Source of the DNA: Aurelia coerulea
Taxonomy: Eukaryota > Cnidaria > Scyphozoa > Semaeostomeae > Ulmaridae
Direction of reading: 5' to 3'
NCBI GenBank assembly: GCA_039566865.1
Contig: CM076955.1
Span: 11,113,001-11,177,000, forward strand
DNA: 64,000 bases
Shown here: one piece after another, positions 10,893-22,205 of the stretch
Position numbering within the stretch: position 1 is the first letter of the stretch
Layout: every line of letters starts with the position of its first letter
Notes under the pieces: generated by a model
The model's input: the letters and a program-made list of their open reading frames with translations, nothing else
Databases searched by the model: none
What the model was told of the DNA's origin: nothing
Program-made: the position numbers and the translations under genes

Positions 10893-11378
10893 CTAGCCTA
10901 ACAAAATTTTTGAAGCTTTAATAAATACATTGGACGGAGTTCTAATGTACCGTTCATAACAATCGGATGTCCATCGTCCTAAATCTTTGATCAGCCACGG
11001 AGGGAGTTTTGCTGAGGCAGCTGATGTGGCAGCGCCAATTCGAAAGCTGTGACCTGCGTAATGCTGGGGTTTATATCCTACTGTTGTGAGAAACTGGCGG
11101 ATAGCTGTTGTAAACAAACCCTTGGTTAGATATCAACCATCAGAATATTGAAAAAGTGGACCGTTTCTGTACGTTGTAGCTTCTAGGTAATCTTTTACAG
11201 CGGAAACAGCACAGATAGGACTGTAGCTTCTCCCAATGATGAGGGACACACCTTTCCTAAACGGGTCAGTTTTTGAGCCTTTAATTATAACCGACATTGA
11301 GATGGGCTCTTCAAAAGATGGACTAAATGTGATGTCAGATCTGCTTAGATGTAAAGCCTGGTTCTCATATAATCTCAA
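10893..11378 (-). pseudogene. Tyrosine recombinase, catalytic domain remnant
   Basis: Two minus-strand frames (11133-11378 and 10893-11117) together cover the C-terminal catalytic part of a tyrosine recombinase and are separated by a stop near 11130. The first carries a candidate KGSKTDPFRKG beta-turn region. The second has the diagnostic box HSFRIGAATSAA (the H-x-x-R pair) and the nucleophile region GRWTSDCYERYIRTP. The N-terminal domain is absent; upstream sequence is replaced by a GC-rich repeat at about 11361. In animals such genes come from DIRS/Ngaro-type retrotransposons or Crypton DNA transposons. No RT is adjacent, so the class is undecided. The enzyme would cut and rejoin DNA through a 3'-phosphotyrosine. 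Confidence 0.8.
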
Positions 11379-11735
11379 CCCGACGGCGACCCATCGGCGT
11401 CACTACTGCGTTGCAAAAGTTAAACTGCCGGCGACTCGTCGGCGACCCATCGGCGACCTATCGGCGACATGTTGCCGGCAGGGCGCCGTCAACCATATCT
11501 CAGTGTGCATTCCCCGCTGATCCTCGTATTTGATTGGCTTGCTATGGTCACCTGATCACAGGGAATGCAAATGATTCGCTGACGCATCGCCGGCAGTGCG
11601 CCGCCTCATGTTCTCATATAATTTTTATTGGCGCCGGTGCCGCAGCAGAGTGAAAAAGTTGAACTCAGCTCAACTTTTTCGAATGACTGCGGCAGGACGC
11701 CGGTAGTCGGCGCCCCATCGGCGCTGAGTGTTCTC
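11361..11735. repeat. GC-rich inverted-repeat cluster
   Basis: This block is much richer in GC than its surroundings, with repeated words cggcgaccc and ccatcggcg, and the phrase gttctcat(ataat) at 11362 and 11611. Around 11630-11725 it forms a large imperfect hairpin: ggcgccggtgccgcag pairs with ctgcggcaggacgccgg. At the tip, gaaaaagttga (11652-11662) pairs with tcaactttttc (11670-11680). It is probably one or two small non-autonomous elements, inserted at the edge of the recombinase remnant. Confidence 0.55.
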
Positions 11736-11737
11736 AC

Positions 11738-12755
11738 AAGAAATGGCTATCGTCTCGTCTAGCAGTAAATTTAATTTTCCGTAAGAATACAATAACAACG
11801 AACGGAAGGAATGTACATCTTGTTTTTGATGTGAAAAAACAGATTAGCCATTTCTGCAAAATAACATTTGAAATACTATTTTTACAGCTCCTTCATGTCA
11901 ATTTCACATTTTATGCGGATATCATAGAAGAATGTCTATCTTTGGACTACCGGAGGTCATCCATTAGAAAATCACCCCAACACGTATTTCTTAAATGTAA
12001 GAAACTGCCCAAAAGAAACTCAACTCTCATATCGCCACAAAATTAGGAAACTCCAGTACTGGGAAAATGTAAGTTAAGAAACTATTTATTTTGACTAAGG
12101 AAATCCTTGACAAATTTTATTTTACCTTCACTTGTTTCCTGTATATTACTCGTAAGGTACTTCAGCAAAGTCTAAACATTGGAAAGGCTTAAAAAATCTA
12201 GTTTTTAAATGTTCACGAGGGCACAGGTGTAGTGAACATGAAGATTGTTATGGAACCTCCAAGAAACTCGTAAGAAACTCTGAGTACTCAAAATCTGATA
12301 ATTTTAAGAAATTTTCAGTACTGACCCAAATTCTTAGTTTCTTATAAAAAAAATACGTGTATACGGTGAAACGTAAGAATTTTAAGAAACTTCAGTCTAA
12401 TGGGGGTGAAAATTTTATCATCTTACAGAAAATATGTGTTGAGTGTCATGTCCAGTTTTGCTCTATGCTGCTGTGTTGTTTGACAGTAAAGGAGTGATTT
12501 TCTAATGGATGACCTTTGGTATTCCAAGGATAGATATTTGTTTATGATATCCGCATAAAGTGTGAAATTGATATGAAGGAGCTTTGAAAATAGTATTTCA
12601 AATGTTATTTTGCAGAAATGGCTAATCTATTTTTTCACATTAAAAACAAGATGTACATTTCTTCCGTTCGCTGTTATGGTATTCTTACGCAAAATTAAAT
12701 TTAGCATTTCATATTCATTTCATGTACCTGCTAGACGAGACGACAGCCATTTCTT
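11738..12755. mobile_element. Long-inverted-repeat element (~1.0 kb) containing another MITE
   Basis: The arms 11738 to about 11978 and about 12496 to 12755 are reverse complements with scattered mismatches. The outer end reads aagaaatggctatcgtctcg on the left and cgagacgacagccatttctt on the right; the inner edges are tccattagaaaatcac and gtgattttctaatgga. The arms are about 240-260 bp. The centre holds a second inverted-repeat element at 11980-12360. No coding capacity is recognised. This fits a foldback or long-TIR MITE. Confidence 0.8.
11980..12360. mobile_element. MITE of the ACACGT...ATAAGAAACT family, nested
   Basis: The ends acacgtatttcttaaatgta (left) and agtttcttataaaaaaaata followed by cgtgt (right) are imperfect inverted repeats. 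The interior is full of the words aagaaact and agtact. A better-preserved relative is at 55794-56208 and a possible degenerate one at 20436-20785. It sits in the middle of the larger element at 11738-12755. Confidence 0.65.
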
Positions 12756-12834
12756 ATGCTAAAGAGCAATGGACACAATTCCTGAATTTATACGATGTTT
12801 TGGCTCATGTACCTACTTGCTGATTCCCACTCTT

Positions 12835-15170
12835 TTTTTTTTTTTTTTTTTTTTTTATCAATCTAAAACTTAAAAACAACAAGTTAATGCAAATTACTGT
12901 GGCATTTGCAGCGAGGAAAGACGCATGGTCACCGGGTCCTCACTACAAATGCCACTTACAATTTTCTAAGTACTATCAACAATAAATTAATAATAGAACA
13001 CAAAAAACAAAAAAATAAGATACATATGCACACTAAATCAGGACAAAGTAAAAGCCAAGGTAAAACTGAAGTACCCCCAAAACCCGCACAAACAGCCCAC
13101 CACCCACCAAACCACAACCACGAGCGCACCGGCAGGGAGAATGAAACAAAGTTTCAGGGATTCAACCCCGAGGGGAAAAAGACTTTCCAATTTACCATAG
13201 ACTCCCCCCAACCGATGCACCCGCGGCAGCAGTGCGATGAGCAGAGACAGCCCACGCAAATTCCGGGAGCACTTCAGTCTAAAAGAAAAAAAAAAGGGTT
13301 AGGCTGCTGTTTTTCCAGAAAGTTTAATTAAACCGTCCAGAAGTTTTGATGAAAGAAATAGTTGCTTCTATGATGATTCTGTTTGCAAAGGTGCTTTCAT
13401 TTGGGTTCCCATATAATAACAAATGACAAAGATCCTTTGAGTTCATGCTAGCAACATCATATCCGACATCTGAGACTTGACCAAGGAGATCTTGGCGCTG
13501 AGCTGTAAACTGGGGGCAGTGCAGGAGGTAATGCTCATTATCTTCCTTTCCTGTACCACAAATACAAATTGGACTCAAGCAATCAAAATTATGCCTAAAT
13601 CTATGTTCATTTATAGGACTAAAGTTAACTCGAAGCCTTGTTAATAGCTTGATACCCAAAATATCATAGATGCTATAAACCGGGTTTTTCTCGGGTCTGA
13701 TGATTCGAAGCAATTTGCTCTTGAAAACTGCAAGAGAAGGAGAATCTTGTACAGTTTTGTCTAACAGGTTCCACTCACATATTGTGTTATGGAAATAAGA
13801 GCTGGAGAAGCGCATAGTTCTACCTACATTTTGCTCATAACAACGCGGGTTTCTTAAATTATACTCAACTGAGCGCTGTTCGGGTATCTCATTGAAAAGG
13901 TAATCTGGACTTTTGGATGTGGTTAATGAAAAGAAATGACATAATCTTCGGCACCACCTTCGGTCATAAAGTGTTTCCCATCCGAGCTCTTCAAGTAGCC
14001 TTCGCCTACTTGTACCTACCCACGCTCCAGTTACAGCTAGTGCTGCTTTATATTGAGTCTGTTCTAGTTGTTGCGTAAGGTTCAGCTGCATATCAGGGTC
14101 ATATTTATGGTAAATTATGTCTCCATAGTCTAAGTGAGGTCTCACATAAAGCTTATAGGTTTGATCAAGGACCTCTCTTGATACATATTTAGAAAGGTAT
14201 TTTAACAAACCAATTCCTCTCCGTGCTTTCAAGATAGCCTCTCGAATATGACTTTTAAAATTTAGCTTTGAGTCAAGAGTAACCCCAAGGTGCTTGTGCT
14301 CCAATTTTGATGCAATGACCTCCTCTCCCAATTCAAGACCGGGGTGGATTGGCTTATTCCTTTTACAAGAAAATATGACCTCCTCTGTCTTGTCAGCGTT
14401 AAACTGCATTTTCCATTGCCATGCCCATAAGCTAATTTTTGCCAAATCTCTGTTTAAGTCAAGTGCAGCTACATTTTCATTCTGAACAGTAGTAAACAAC
14501 GACGTGTCATCAGCAAATAACTTAATACCACATTTAACATTGTGGGTAATATCATTAATGTAGATCAAGAACAACAACGGTCCAAGAACTGATCCTTGTG
14601 GTACACCTGCGGAAATTGTATCCCACTTTGAACATTGCCCATTTAGCACTACCCGTTGCTTACGATCTGACAAAAAACTTTTAACAATCCGAAGAACATT
14701 TCCATGTAAGCCATTGGATTCCAACTTGTAAATGAGACCCTCATGCCAGACCCTGTCAAATGCCTTTCAAAGGTCAAGGAAGATGGCACGTGTTTCTTTA
14801 CTAGGAGTTTCATCGAAGGCTCTATAAATATTTTGAGTGATGAGCAGTAACTGATTGATAGTCGAATCACCGGGACGAAACCCTGATTGATGAGGCGATA
14901 TAAGACCATTTATACTTGGATGCTCGTAGATGGCATCAAATAATAGCTCTTCAAAAAACTTTCCAAAAATTGGAAGTAGGGAAATTGGGCGATAGTTTTT
15001 CTTGTTCTGTTTGCAGCCCTTTTTATGCACAGGAATTATATTTGCTTTCTTCCATTGAGAAGGGTAAATTCCTGTTTCAAGGCATCTTTCAAAAATGCAA
15101 CACAGAGGATCTACTATCGAATTGTCACATATTTTGATCATGGCAACAGAAATTCCGTCACATCCATGTG
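12835..15170 (-). mobile_element. 5'-truncated LINE, minus strand, with target duplication
   Basis: Read on the minus strand the element starts within the RT at 15170, runs through the stop at about 13324 and a 480-bp 3' UTR, and ends in a poly(A) tract (T-run on the plus strand to about 12857). The heptamer CACTCTT flanks it at 12828-12834 and 15171-15177. The flanks belong together: gctgattcccactctt on the left and ttatggaatgggagcaatgg on the right resemble consecutive parts of the exon-like segment at 9217-9640. The LINE therefore interrupted the second copy of that segment. Confidence 0.85.
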
Positions 15171-15177
15171 CACTCTT
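13324..15177 (-). pseudogene. LINE reverse transcriptase with one nonsense codon
   Basis: The frame begins at the truncation point (HKSAHGCDGIS, an RT fingers motif), continues through NYRPISLLPIFGKFFE and HQSGFRPGDSTINQLL, and meets an in-frame TGA at 14764-14766 in the motif before KAFDRVWHEGL. It then stays open to 13324, with GVPQGSVLGPLLFLIYINDI and the catalytic FADD (about 14510-14521). The C-terminus carries a C-x-C-x8-H-x4-C knuckle (ICICGTGKEDNEHYLLHC). No endonuclease is left. The same knuckle type is found in the LINE at 42463-46640, which is a related but clearly different subfamily. With a single stop it may be young but is inactive. Confidence 0.88.
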
Positions 15178-15550
15178 ATGGAATGGGAGCAATGGTTATC
15201 GAAGAGGACATCACAAAATCTTTCGTTCTGGCTACGTTGGATGTTACAGCTCTTGCCATTCTTGAAATAATTGTTATTTGTTGAAAGTTCATTGGAATTT
15301 TATGTTATTTTGATGATAAATATCAGGCAGCTGATCACTGAAATTTCTGCGCCCTTTTATTAACAATGTTGTTGCAAGAAGAAAGTCTAAACGATTTGTT
15401 GGAGAAACTGGCTGCAGATTACGGTCAACAAAGTGGATTTAGCTATCAAAACCAGTTGAAATACTTTTGGCATTTGCGCTGCTTCATATTTTCAGTTTGT
15501 GGTACTCATTTTGCAAGATAGAAATGTAAGTATCTGTTCGTTCGTCTTTA
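15178..15550 (+). pseudogene. Exon-like segment, copy 2 (broken)
   Basis: It matches the reverse complement of 9217-9640 from aatgggagcaatggttatcg to aaatgtaagtatctg. In protein terms it reads EDITKSFVLATLDVTALAI and later EESLNDLLEKLAADYGQQSG, but contains stops and small indels in the middle. It then extends further than copy 1 in an open frame (FSYQNQLKYFWHLRC). The left end abuts the LINE. It is a degenerate paralogue of copy 1; function is unknown. Confidence 0.5.
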
Positions 15551-16043
15551 TCTATATCAACAGTGTGATGTTTTGTTAGGCCAGTGCATTGCAATCTTCC
15601 CGTTTTGCACCTACCACTCAGCAATATTCATGTTAGCTTCAACCTAAAAAAGATTTAGACACTGTAGTGCTCTAAGTTTGGCATCTTTAAAGATGTTCTG
15701 AAGATTCTTAAACACACAGAATAAGACCTTCGAAGCAAAGTATTTAGTCTCCAGATGCATGTGAATACGTTTCTGTGTTTACTGAGGTTTTTACTGTGAC
15801 ACACTACAGTGAGGTCAGTGAGGTCAAATTCAAAACTTTGGCATTTCATCAAATTTTGAGATAATTCTTAGCCCCCGTGAACAGGTATGTATTAACGTAT
15901 TGAGAACAGGTCTGTGAAAAAAGTTTTTGAAAATCTTAATTTTCCTTCCGCGGTGAAGGGTGGTAAAATCGTCCAAAAACGGCCTAAATTTGACTTTTCA
16001 AATTTCCCGGTCGGCTTTCCGTTCCATTGATTGGTTTTAGAGA
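15551..16043. other. Non-coding spacer
   Basis: No recognisable gene. The upstream boundary of the next LINE could not be placed, so part of this stretch may be its 5' UTR. Confidence 0.45.
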
Positions 16044-17045
16044 TTGTCACGTGCCTCCTCTCCTCTGAGGGAGCCCTCTGGGATTTCCGTTGAAAGTCCT
16101 GTTACTTTACAACAAAGTAATGTACTCCCGTCTTTACCTTGTTGTGCCACCAACAATAGCAACAATTTAGGTGATGAAAGCGGTGATAGCGAATTGGTCT
16201 ATGAACGGGATGATGCGAGCACTGCATTGAAAAATATTCGGCTGAAAAATCGCAACGGTCTCCTCATCGCATACCTAAACATTAATTCAATCAGGAATAA
16301 AATCGACTTTTTAAGACCTATGATATCAGGGAACGTCGACATTTTGATAATAGCAGAGACTAAAATCGATGATACCTTTCCAACTAGTCAATTTTTGATT
16401 GGGGGGTTTATGAAGCCTTTTAGATATGATCGCAATCAAAATGGTGGTGGCCTTCTAATCTACGTGAGAGAACGGGCACCAGTCAAGGAATTAACATATT
16501 ATCAAGCCCCACACAATATTGAATGTGGGGTGATCGAGATTAATCTGAAAAAGCAGAAATGGCTTCTTCTTGCTATATATCGTCCACCTTCTCAATCAGA
16601 GCAGTATTTCTTTACAGAGATTGGTAAGATGCTCGACCATTATTGTATGAAATATGAAAATATCGTTTTAATAGGAGATTTTAATAACGAAATAGACGAA
16701 GATGCTATCAGTACTTTCATCGAAAATTATGACTTAGCTAGTCTTGTTAAGAGCCCAACCTGTTTTAAGTCCGACAGTCCCCGCTGTATTGATTTAATTC
16801 TAACAAACAGAAGAAAGAACTTTCAGAGCACTGTTACGATAGAAACAGGACTGTCGGATTTTCATGTTATGATTGTCACCCTTTTAAAGGGTGGGTATGT
16901 CAAAAGGGGGCCTAAGATAGTTACCTATAGGGACTACAGCCGATTTAGCGCCGTAGACTTCAAAACTCATCTTTTGTATATGCTCTCATCTGAATTAAGT
17001 GAGAATGAGGACTATGGTGCTTTTAAAGCTGTGGTCATGGACGTG
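16044..17045 (+). pseudogene. LINE AP-like endonuclease domain
   Basis: This frame encodes an exonuclease-endonuclease-phosphatase fold as found at the N-terminus of LINE ORF2. Recognisable blocks are AYLNINSIRNK (metal-binding Asn), IIAETKIDDTF (Glu), NGGGLLIYVRE, LLAIYRPPSQSE, IVLIGDFNNE (Asp/Asn), SPRCIDLILTN and the terminal SDFHVMIV (Asp-His pair). The first 60 residues are low complexity. Near 17045 the frame is lost by a small deletion; the conserved continuation is in the frame of the next entry. It would nick the target DNA to prime reverse transcription. Confidence 0.85.
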
Positions 17046-19123
17046 CTAAGAAAAAGTATATTCGTGCAAACGATGGACCTTTTATGACTAAAGCCTTGCG
17101 TAAAGAACACATGCATAGAACCAAGCTTCGCAATAAGTATAACGACAGTAGAACTGAAGAAAACCTTAATGCATTCAAAAAGCAGAGGAACAAATGTGTA
17201 AAATTGCTGAGAAGGGCCAAATTTGATTACTACAAGAATATTGACCCTAAAAATCTGACAGATAATCACAAGTTTTGGAAAACTGTAAAGCCACTATTCT
17301 CAGATAAAGTGCAAGTAAATTCGTCCATTACTCTAATTGAAGACGACAAAATGATAAGTCAGGACTGTGAAATTGCAGAGATCTTCAATCATTACTTTGC
17401 AAATATCACAAACAGCCTAGGGATCTCTGAAAATGACTCACTTTTGCTGCCAACAAGTGATATACTAGATCCCATTGACAAATCTATTAAGAAATATGAA
17501 GCTCATCCAAGTATCTGCAAAATAAATGAGCAAGCTATGCTTTCCAACAATTTTGAGTTCAGAGAGGTCACTATGGAAGAGGTTGCTGTCAAAATCAACC
17601 AACTTAATCAGAGTAAAGCCTCTCCAGTTGATTGCATCCCTGCAAAAATCCTGAAGGAAAATTCTGATGTATTTTCTGTTGCCATTCGAAATTTATTCAA
17701 CTCTGGTTTATCCAAGGGTACTTTTCCCAACGAATTGAAAGCTGGAGATTTAAGCTCACTCTTCAAAAAAGAGGATGCCTTTTCGAAGAAAAACTACCGA
17801 CCTATTACAGTTTTGCCATCGGCATCAAAGATATACGAAAGGTTGATGCAAGATCAAATGCTGCCCTTTGTCCAATGTTTCTTGTCTCCACTCCGCTGTG
17901 GATTTCGAGAGGGCTATGGTACACAGCATGCAATTCTACGTTTAATTGAAACCTGCAAAAAGTCGTTGGACAGCGGAGGCGTCGCAGGGGTCGTCCTGAC
18001 GGACTTTTCGAAAGCCTTTGATTTTCTAAATCACGAATTATTGATTGCAAAATTGAATGCATACGGTTTCAGTAGATCTGCATTGCAGTTCATCCATAGC
18101 TATCTCGTCGACAGGAAACAAAGGGTAAAGGTCAATGGTTCATTCAGCACGTGGAGAAAGACCACCCTAGGTGTACCGCAAGGTTCTGTCCTAGGCCCCC
18201 TCTTGTTCAACATATACCTGAATGACTTGTTCCTGTTCCTAGAGGAGACCGAAATATGTAACTATGCGGACGATACAACGATTTATGCGTATGGTCCAAA
18301 AATCGATAATGTAATTGCGCATTTAGAAAATGATGCCCTTAAGTTAACTGAGTGGTTTCCGAACAATCTCATGAAGCTAAATGAGGATAAATGCCATTTA
18401 ATGATTTTCGGTGCAAAAGACAATGAAGTATCCATCAAAATAGGAGGCGCTTTTTTGAAAGAATCTACAGAGGAGAATCTTCTTGGCATAAAATTTGATC
18501 GATCTCTTTCCTTCAAATAACATGTCTAATCTCTATGTAAGAAAGCCAGCCAAAAACTTCATGCTCTTAACCGAATATCCTGTTACATGGACACAGAAAA
18601 ACTGCAGCAACTAATGCGTGCTTTCATATTATCCCATTTTAGCTATTGTCCACTTGTTTGGATGTTCTGCGATAGAACCTTGAATCAAAGAATAAATCAC
18701 GTTCACGAAAGGGCTTTGCGCATTGCACAGAAAGATTGCGAACATGATTTTGGTTTTCTCCTGGAGCAAAAAAATTCAGTACCCATCCATATAAGAAACT
18801 TACAGTTGCTTATGACTGAGATTTTTAAAACAAAATTAGATCTAAGTCCAACTTTTATGAAGGATATTTTCACGCAGCGGAACACTGGCTACGACTTGAG
18901 GCATGGGACCGACGCGCTGCTTCCAAAAGTACGCACTATGTCCTTTGGAATCGAGTCTGTAGCTTTCCTTGGAAATAGGATGTGGCAGCTGCTACCACAC
19001 GAGATAAAAGACTCCAGCACCCTTCAAATTTTCAAAAAGCAAATAAGGTGCTGGAATGGTGATAAATGCAACTGTAGGCTTTGCAAAACATATGTACAAC
19101 AGGTTGGGTTCATAACAGGATAG
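17046..19123 (+). pseudogene. LINE reverse transcriptase with two adjacent stops
   Basis: The frame resumes with KKKYIRANDGPFMTKALRKE and runs open to 18517 through DNHKFWKTVKPLFSDK, NYRPITVLPSASKIYERL, GFREGYGTQHAILRLIE, VLTDFSKAFDF, GVPQGSVLGPLLFNIYLNDL and the catalytic YADDTTIYAYG (about 18262-18294). Two in-frame TAA codons (18518-18520 and 18527-18529) lie just before the thumb region; the frame then continues to 19123 with FILSHFSYCPLVWMF and a terminal CNCRLC cluster. One frameshift plus two stops make it inactive. It is very similar in layout to the LINE at 28072-31628. Confidence 0.88.
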
Positions 19124-19256
19124 TTATTGAAATTCTTGTAATTATACATATACATATTATTTTTAGATTAGACTTGTAAATTTTGTAAATAAGTAGGCCT
19201 TAATTAGCTGTAATTTTAGCTATAGTTTTGTTTCAGCCTACTTTGTATATAAATTA

Positions 19257-19283
19257 ATGATGATGATGATGATGATGATGATG
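19257..19283 (+). repeat. (ATG)9 microsatellite, LINE tail
   Basis: Nine perfect ATG units stand at the 3' end of the preceding LINE, most simply its 3' tail. Confidence 0.9.
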
Positions 19284-20435
19284 CCAAGCTCGTTAGCCAG
19301 TTAGGATTTAGTGCCTATCTTGACGGTCATGTACTGCTTTACAATGGCACTTGCAACTTTTTTAAAGGCAATGTCTCCGTGTGAGTTCAGCCGCGTGAAC
19401 ACTCTTGTCGAAATTATGCTGTTATGATGCTGACGAAGAGCCTCGAGGGACGCGGTGATTGGCACGGATCACATGCAGGCTAAGGTTTCAGCTTCGGAAG
19501 CGCAACGGCTTAGGTCATCCCTTAGATCACTCTTTGCCCGTAGTAAGCTTCATTACCAAGGTGTTCACATGGAATATCACGCAAAATTGGCATGCCCCCC
19601 CCCCCGCGGTGCTGTGGTGCTTGTATGGACGCATTGCCTTTGAGATAACTTTTAAGCCGTAAGAACAAGTTCACTGTTTACTGCATTTCATATTCTGGGT
19701 TACAGTAGAGCTGATGCGTTTCTTGCTTCATTTTCAGGTCTTTCACAGGAATGCACCATCGACAAAACTATAGTCTTTGATATTAACTGGAAGCAACTGC
19801 TCAGCAGTAGCCACACAACAAAATAAAAACTAAAGCAAAAGTGCCCATCAGCGAAAAAAAAAATGAAAATGTTGTAAATAAAGAACGAAAAGTCTTTTCT
19901 AAGTTTTGTTAAAATAGTTCGTCAGCTGAACGGCAATGTTTCGGTTTTCCCTACGTGAAAATTGACTTGGCTAAGATTTGTGGATAATTTAAGTAACACT
20001 TTTCAAGCTTCGGGCTTTGGAGTTCATCCCTCAAAGTAAGATCGTTGAAAATGGAGAAAATAGGTAGGTAGTTGCATGTTCAAAATGGAGCTGAAGATCC
20101 ACTTTTGGATTTTTGAGAATTCCCCTAGTTTTAAAAGGCTTACGCAAAGTACAACCTGCGAACAGGCTGTAAAAACTTCCTATAACACCATTTGTTCTTG
20201 TACCAGCTGACTTAGGGAAATGTTAATGGTTGTATGTTATGGGCTGCTCGTGGTACAGCATTCTTAATTTACTATGCTCCCTGAAGCTTTATAGGGGGAA
20301 CAGGTCTTAACGGTCCTTCTCAAGGCCCAATGTTGATTTGAAAAGATTCAAGACCCTTGTCTTAAAAAGTGTTAAACCATAGACTTCAAAAGGCACTAAC
20401 CACTGCAACGCTTAAGGTTACTACACGTACTCTTT
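19284..20435. other. Non-coding spacer
   Basis: No recognisable gene. A run of ten or more C lies near 19596-19606. Short overlapping frames around 19455-19662 show no domain. Confidence 0.5.
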
Positions 20436-20785
20436 TTATAGGAAACCGCTTATAAGAAACGGAAGGCTCAATTCTTTAGCCTTAAGTTGAAAACATCCCT
20501 ATCTGAATTGAAAAAGCTAAGAAACTTTTGTAATTTGCAAAAAGTTTTGTCAGTGTACAGTTATAGCAATTCTTTTGAAATTATTTTGAGTGCAAATTAT
20601 GTTATTTACTGGTTTTTGAGGTCTTATTCAGTAATTTGGGAGCCCTCTTAACAAAGCTGAATTAATTCTACACTTCCAGCATTGAGGGTATATGAAACAC
20701 ATAAAATTTTGCTAGCGAAATGGCGCAAAACTTTAAGAAATTGCCTACCAGCACCGGACCTTAGTTTCTTTAAAAAAACCGATCT
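20436..20785. mobile_element. Possible degenerate MITE, ACACGT family
   Basis: The left part reads cacgtactctttttatagga followed by cttataagaaac, and the right part agtttctttaaaaaaaccg. Together these resemble the two ends of the element at 55794-56208. The interior contains ctaagaaacttttg. The match is weak. Confidence 0.3.
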
Positions 20786-21010
20786 ATTATATTTGTTCTT
20801 TTCGTGGCTATCGTCCACGTTAATGTGATATTGATACTACACTTATGTGTTGGGTTGCGTATGAAACTTATGTGTTGGTTAAGATAAGTAAAGACTACTG
20901 TGCATGTCTTCTGTGCGCTAATCTATTGAAGACTAGTTGCAATCATGCTAATTTAATGACTGAATATCGAGAAGAAGGTTAATCATCGACATTAGATGTT
21001 TATTTTATCC

Positions 21011-21190
21011 AAAGTTAATTGGGTGCCATTGAGTTGGTTGTTGCCCAAAGTTGACAAAGTTAATTGGGTGCCATTGAGTTGGTTGTTGCCCAAAGTTGAC
21101 AAAGTTAATTGGGTGCCATTGAGTTGTCTGTAGCCCAAAGTTAATAAAGTTAATTGGGTGCCATTAAGTTGGTTGTAGCCCAAAGCGAAT
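21011..21190. repeat. 45-bp tandem repeat, four copies
   Basis: The unit is 45 bp (beginning aaagttaattgggtgccatt and ending cccaaagttgac). The first three copies are nearly identical and the fourth diverged. Because 45 is a multiple of three, the minus strand reads as a 15-residue repeat (NQLNGTQLTLSTLGN); there is no other coding evidence. The sequence just downstream (21190-21340 and 21600-21640) contains looser copies of 'gagatgagRtggttgcct'. Confidence 0.85.
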
Positions 21191-22205
21191 TAGGCATCCG
21201 TTGAGATGAGATGGTTGCCTAGTAAGCATTGAGATGAGATGTTTACCTCAAGTTAAGATAATGAAATAGCCATCCATGAGGTGGTTGCCTGTTTTATGGC
21301 GGAAGATAATTGAAATAACCATCAAGATGAGGTGAGTTTAGAGGGTTGTAATGGGTATTTCGTGAAACGCGATCTGCAATATTTTTGACCATATTTTCTT
21401 CTCGTGAAACGCGAAAAGCCAGTGTTTATTGACTTTAAACGCGTAAACGCTATATTCTTTGTGAAATTGAACATTTTATTTTCGTGATTCGTGATCCCTT
21501 TACCATCCTCTGTTTATGGTGGATTAATATCAAATTCAAATATATTTACAACAACAGCAAGGAAAGAAGATTTTATCAAATCAAATTGGAATCATGTTGG
21601 AATAGTAATCGAGATGAGGTGGTTACCTGTTTATAGCGGTATTTTGGCAATCGTGTGAGTTTAGATGTTGCCTTGCAAATGTTTTTTCACCTCTCGCAGT
21701 ACAATAAAACAAAGAAATCTTACTCAGTTTACTTTGTACATAAAAACTAAAAGCAAATTTTATCTAAAGAGGCTAAGCCGAGCTAAACAAGAAATGCCAG
21801 CATGGGGTGTTCTCTCATCTTCGGTAGGGGTCCAGGAGGCTACATTCTTTTTCTCGGATATTTGGGGGTTGGGGGAACACATGTATTCTGTGGTGGAGAA
21901 AAAATCTAAACATTCTTCTCTAACCCCCAACTATTTCGGTTGCTGTGGGAGTGCACATTTGGCCAGTGCATTTGAAATCCGAAACTTTGGCCCCGATGAT
22001 GAGAGAACACTGCCATTGGTATCTTTCAACTGGCAAATTTTATATTTGTGATTGTTCATATCTGAGGGGCCACATTATTTTTATCTGAAGCAAGAACTAA
22101 ATAGGGATAAGAATGAAATTTTATATCCCAGTTAATTCGCGGAAGATGCTGCGAGCGCTTGCTTATAAAGGTGTCCCACAACCTTGATTACGATTCATTT
22201 TGTAG
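21191..22205. other. Non-coding spacer
   Basis: It holds loose 'gagatgaggtggtta/gcct' words and three 'cgtgaaacgcga' words between 21359 and 21420. A 128-codon frame at 21665-22051 has no domain and is regarded as chance. Confidence 0.45.

Larger units (their letters stand above)
16044..19283 (+). mobile_element. CR1/Jockey-like LINE with endonuclease and RT, (ATG)n tail
   Basis: This is a nearly complete ORF2 region on the plus strand: an endonuclease domain (about 16250-16950), linker, RT (about 17600-18560) and C-terminal region to 19123. A 130-bp 3' UTR and nine ATG units (19257-19283) follow. A microsatellite tail in place of poly(A) is usual in CR1/L2-like elements. No ORF1 was recognised upstream, so it is either truncated or starts in 15551-16043. 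Target duplications were not found. Confidence 0.85.

Noticed and set aside
12906..13331. 141-codon plus-strand frame
   Set aside because: It lies antisense to the 3' UTR of the minus-strand LINE and has only low-complexity sequence.
20992..21183. Minus-strand 63-codon repeat protein
   Set aside because: It is only the translation of the 45-bp tandem repeat; no start context or flanking coding sequence.
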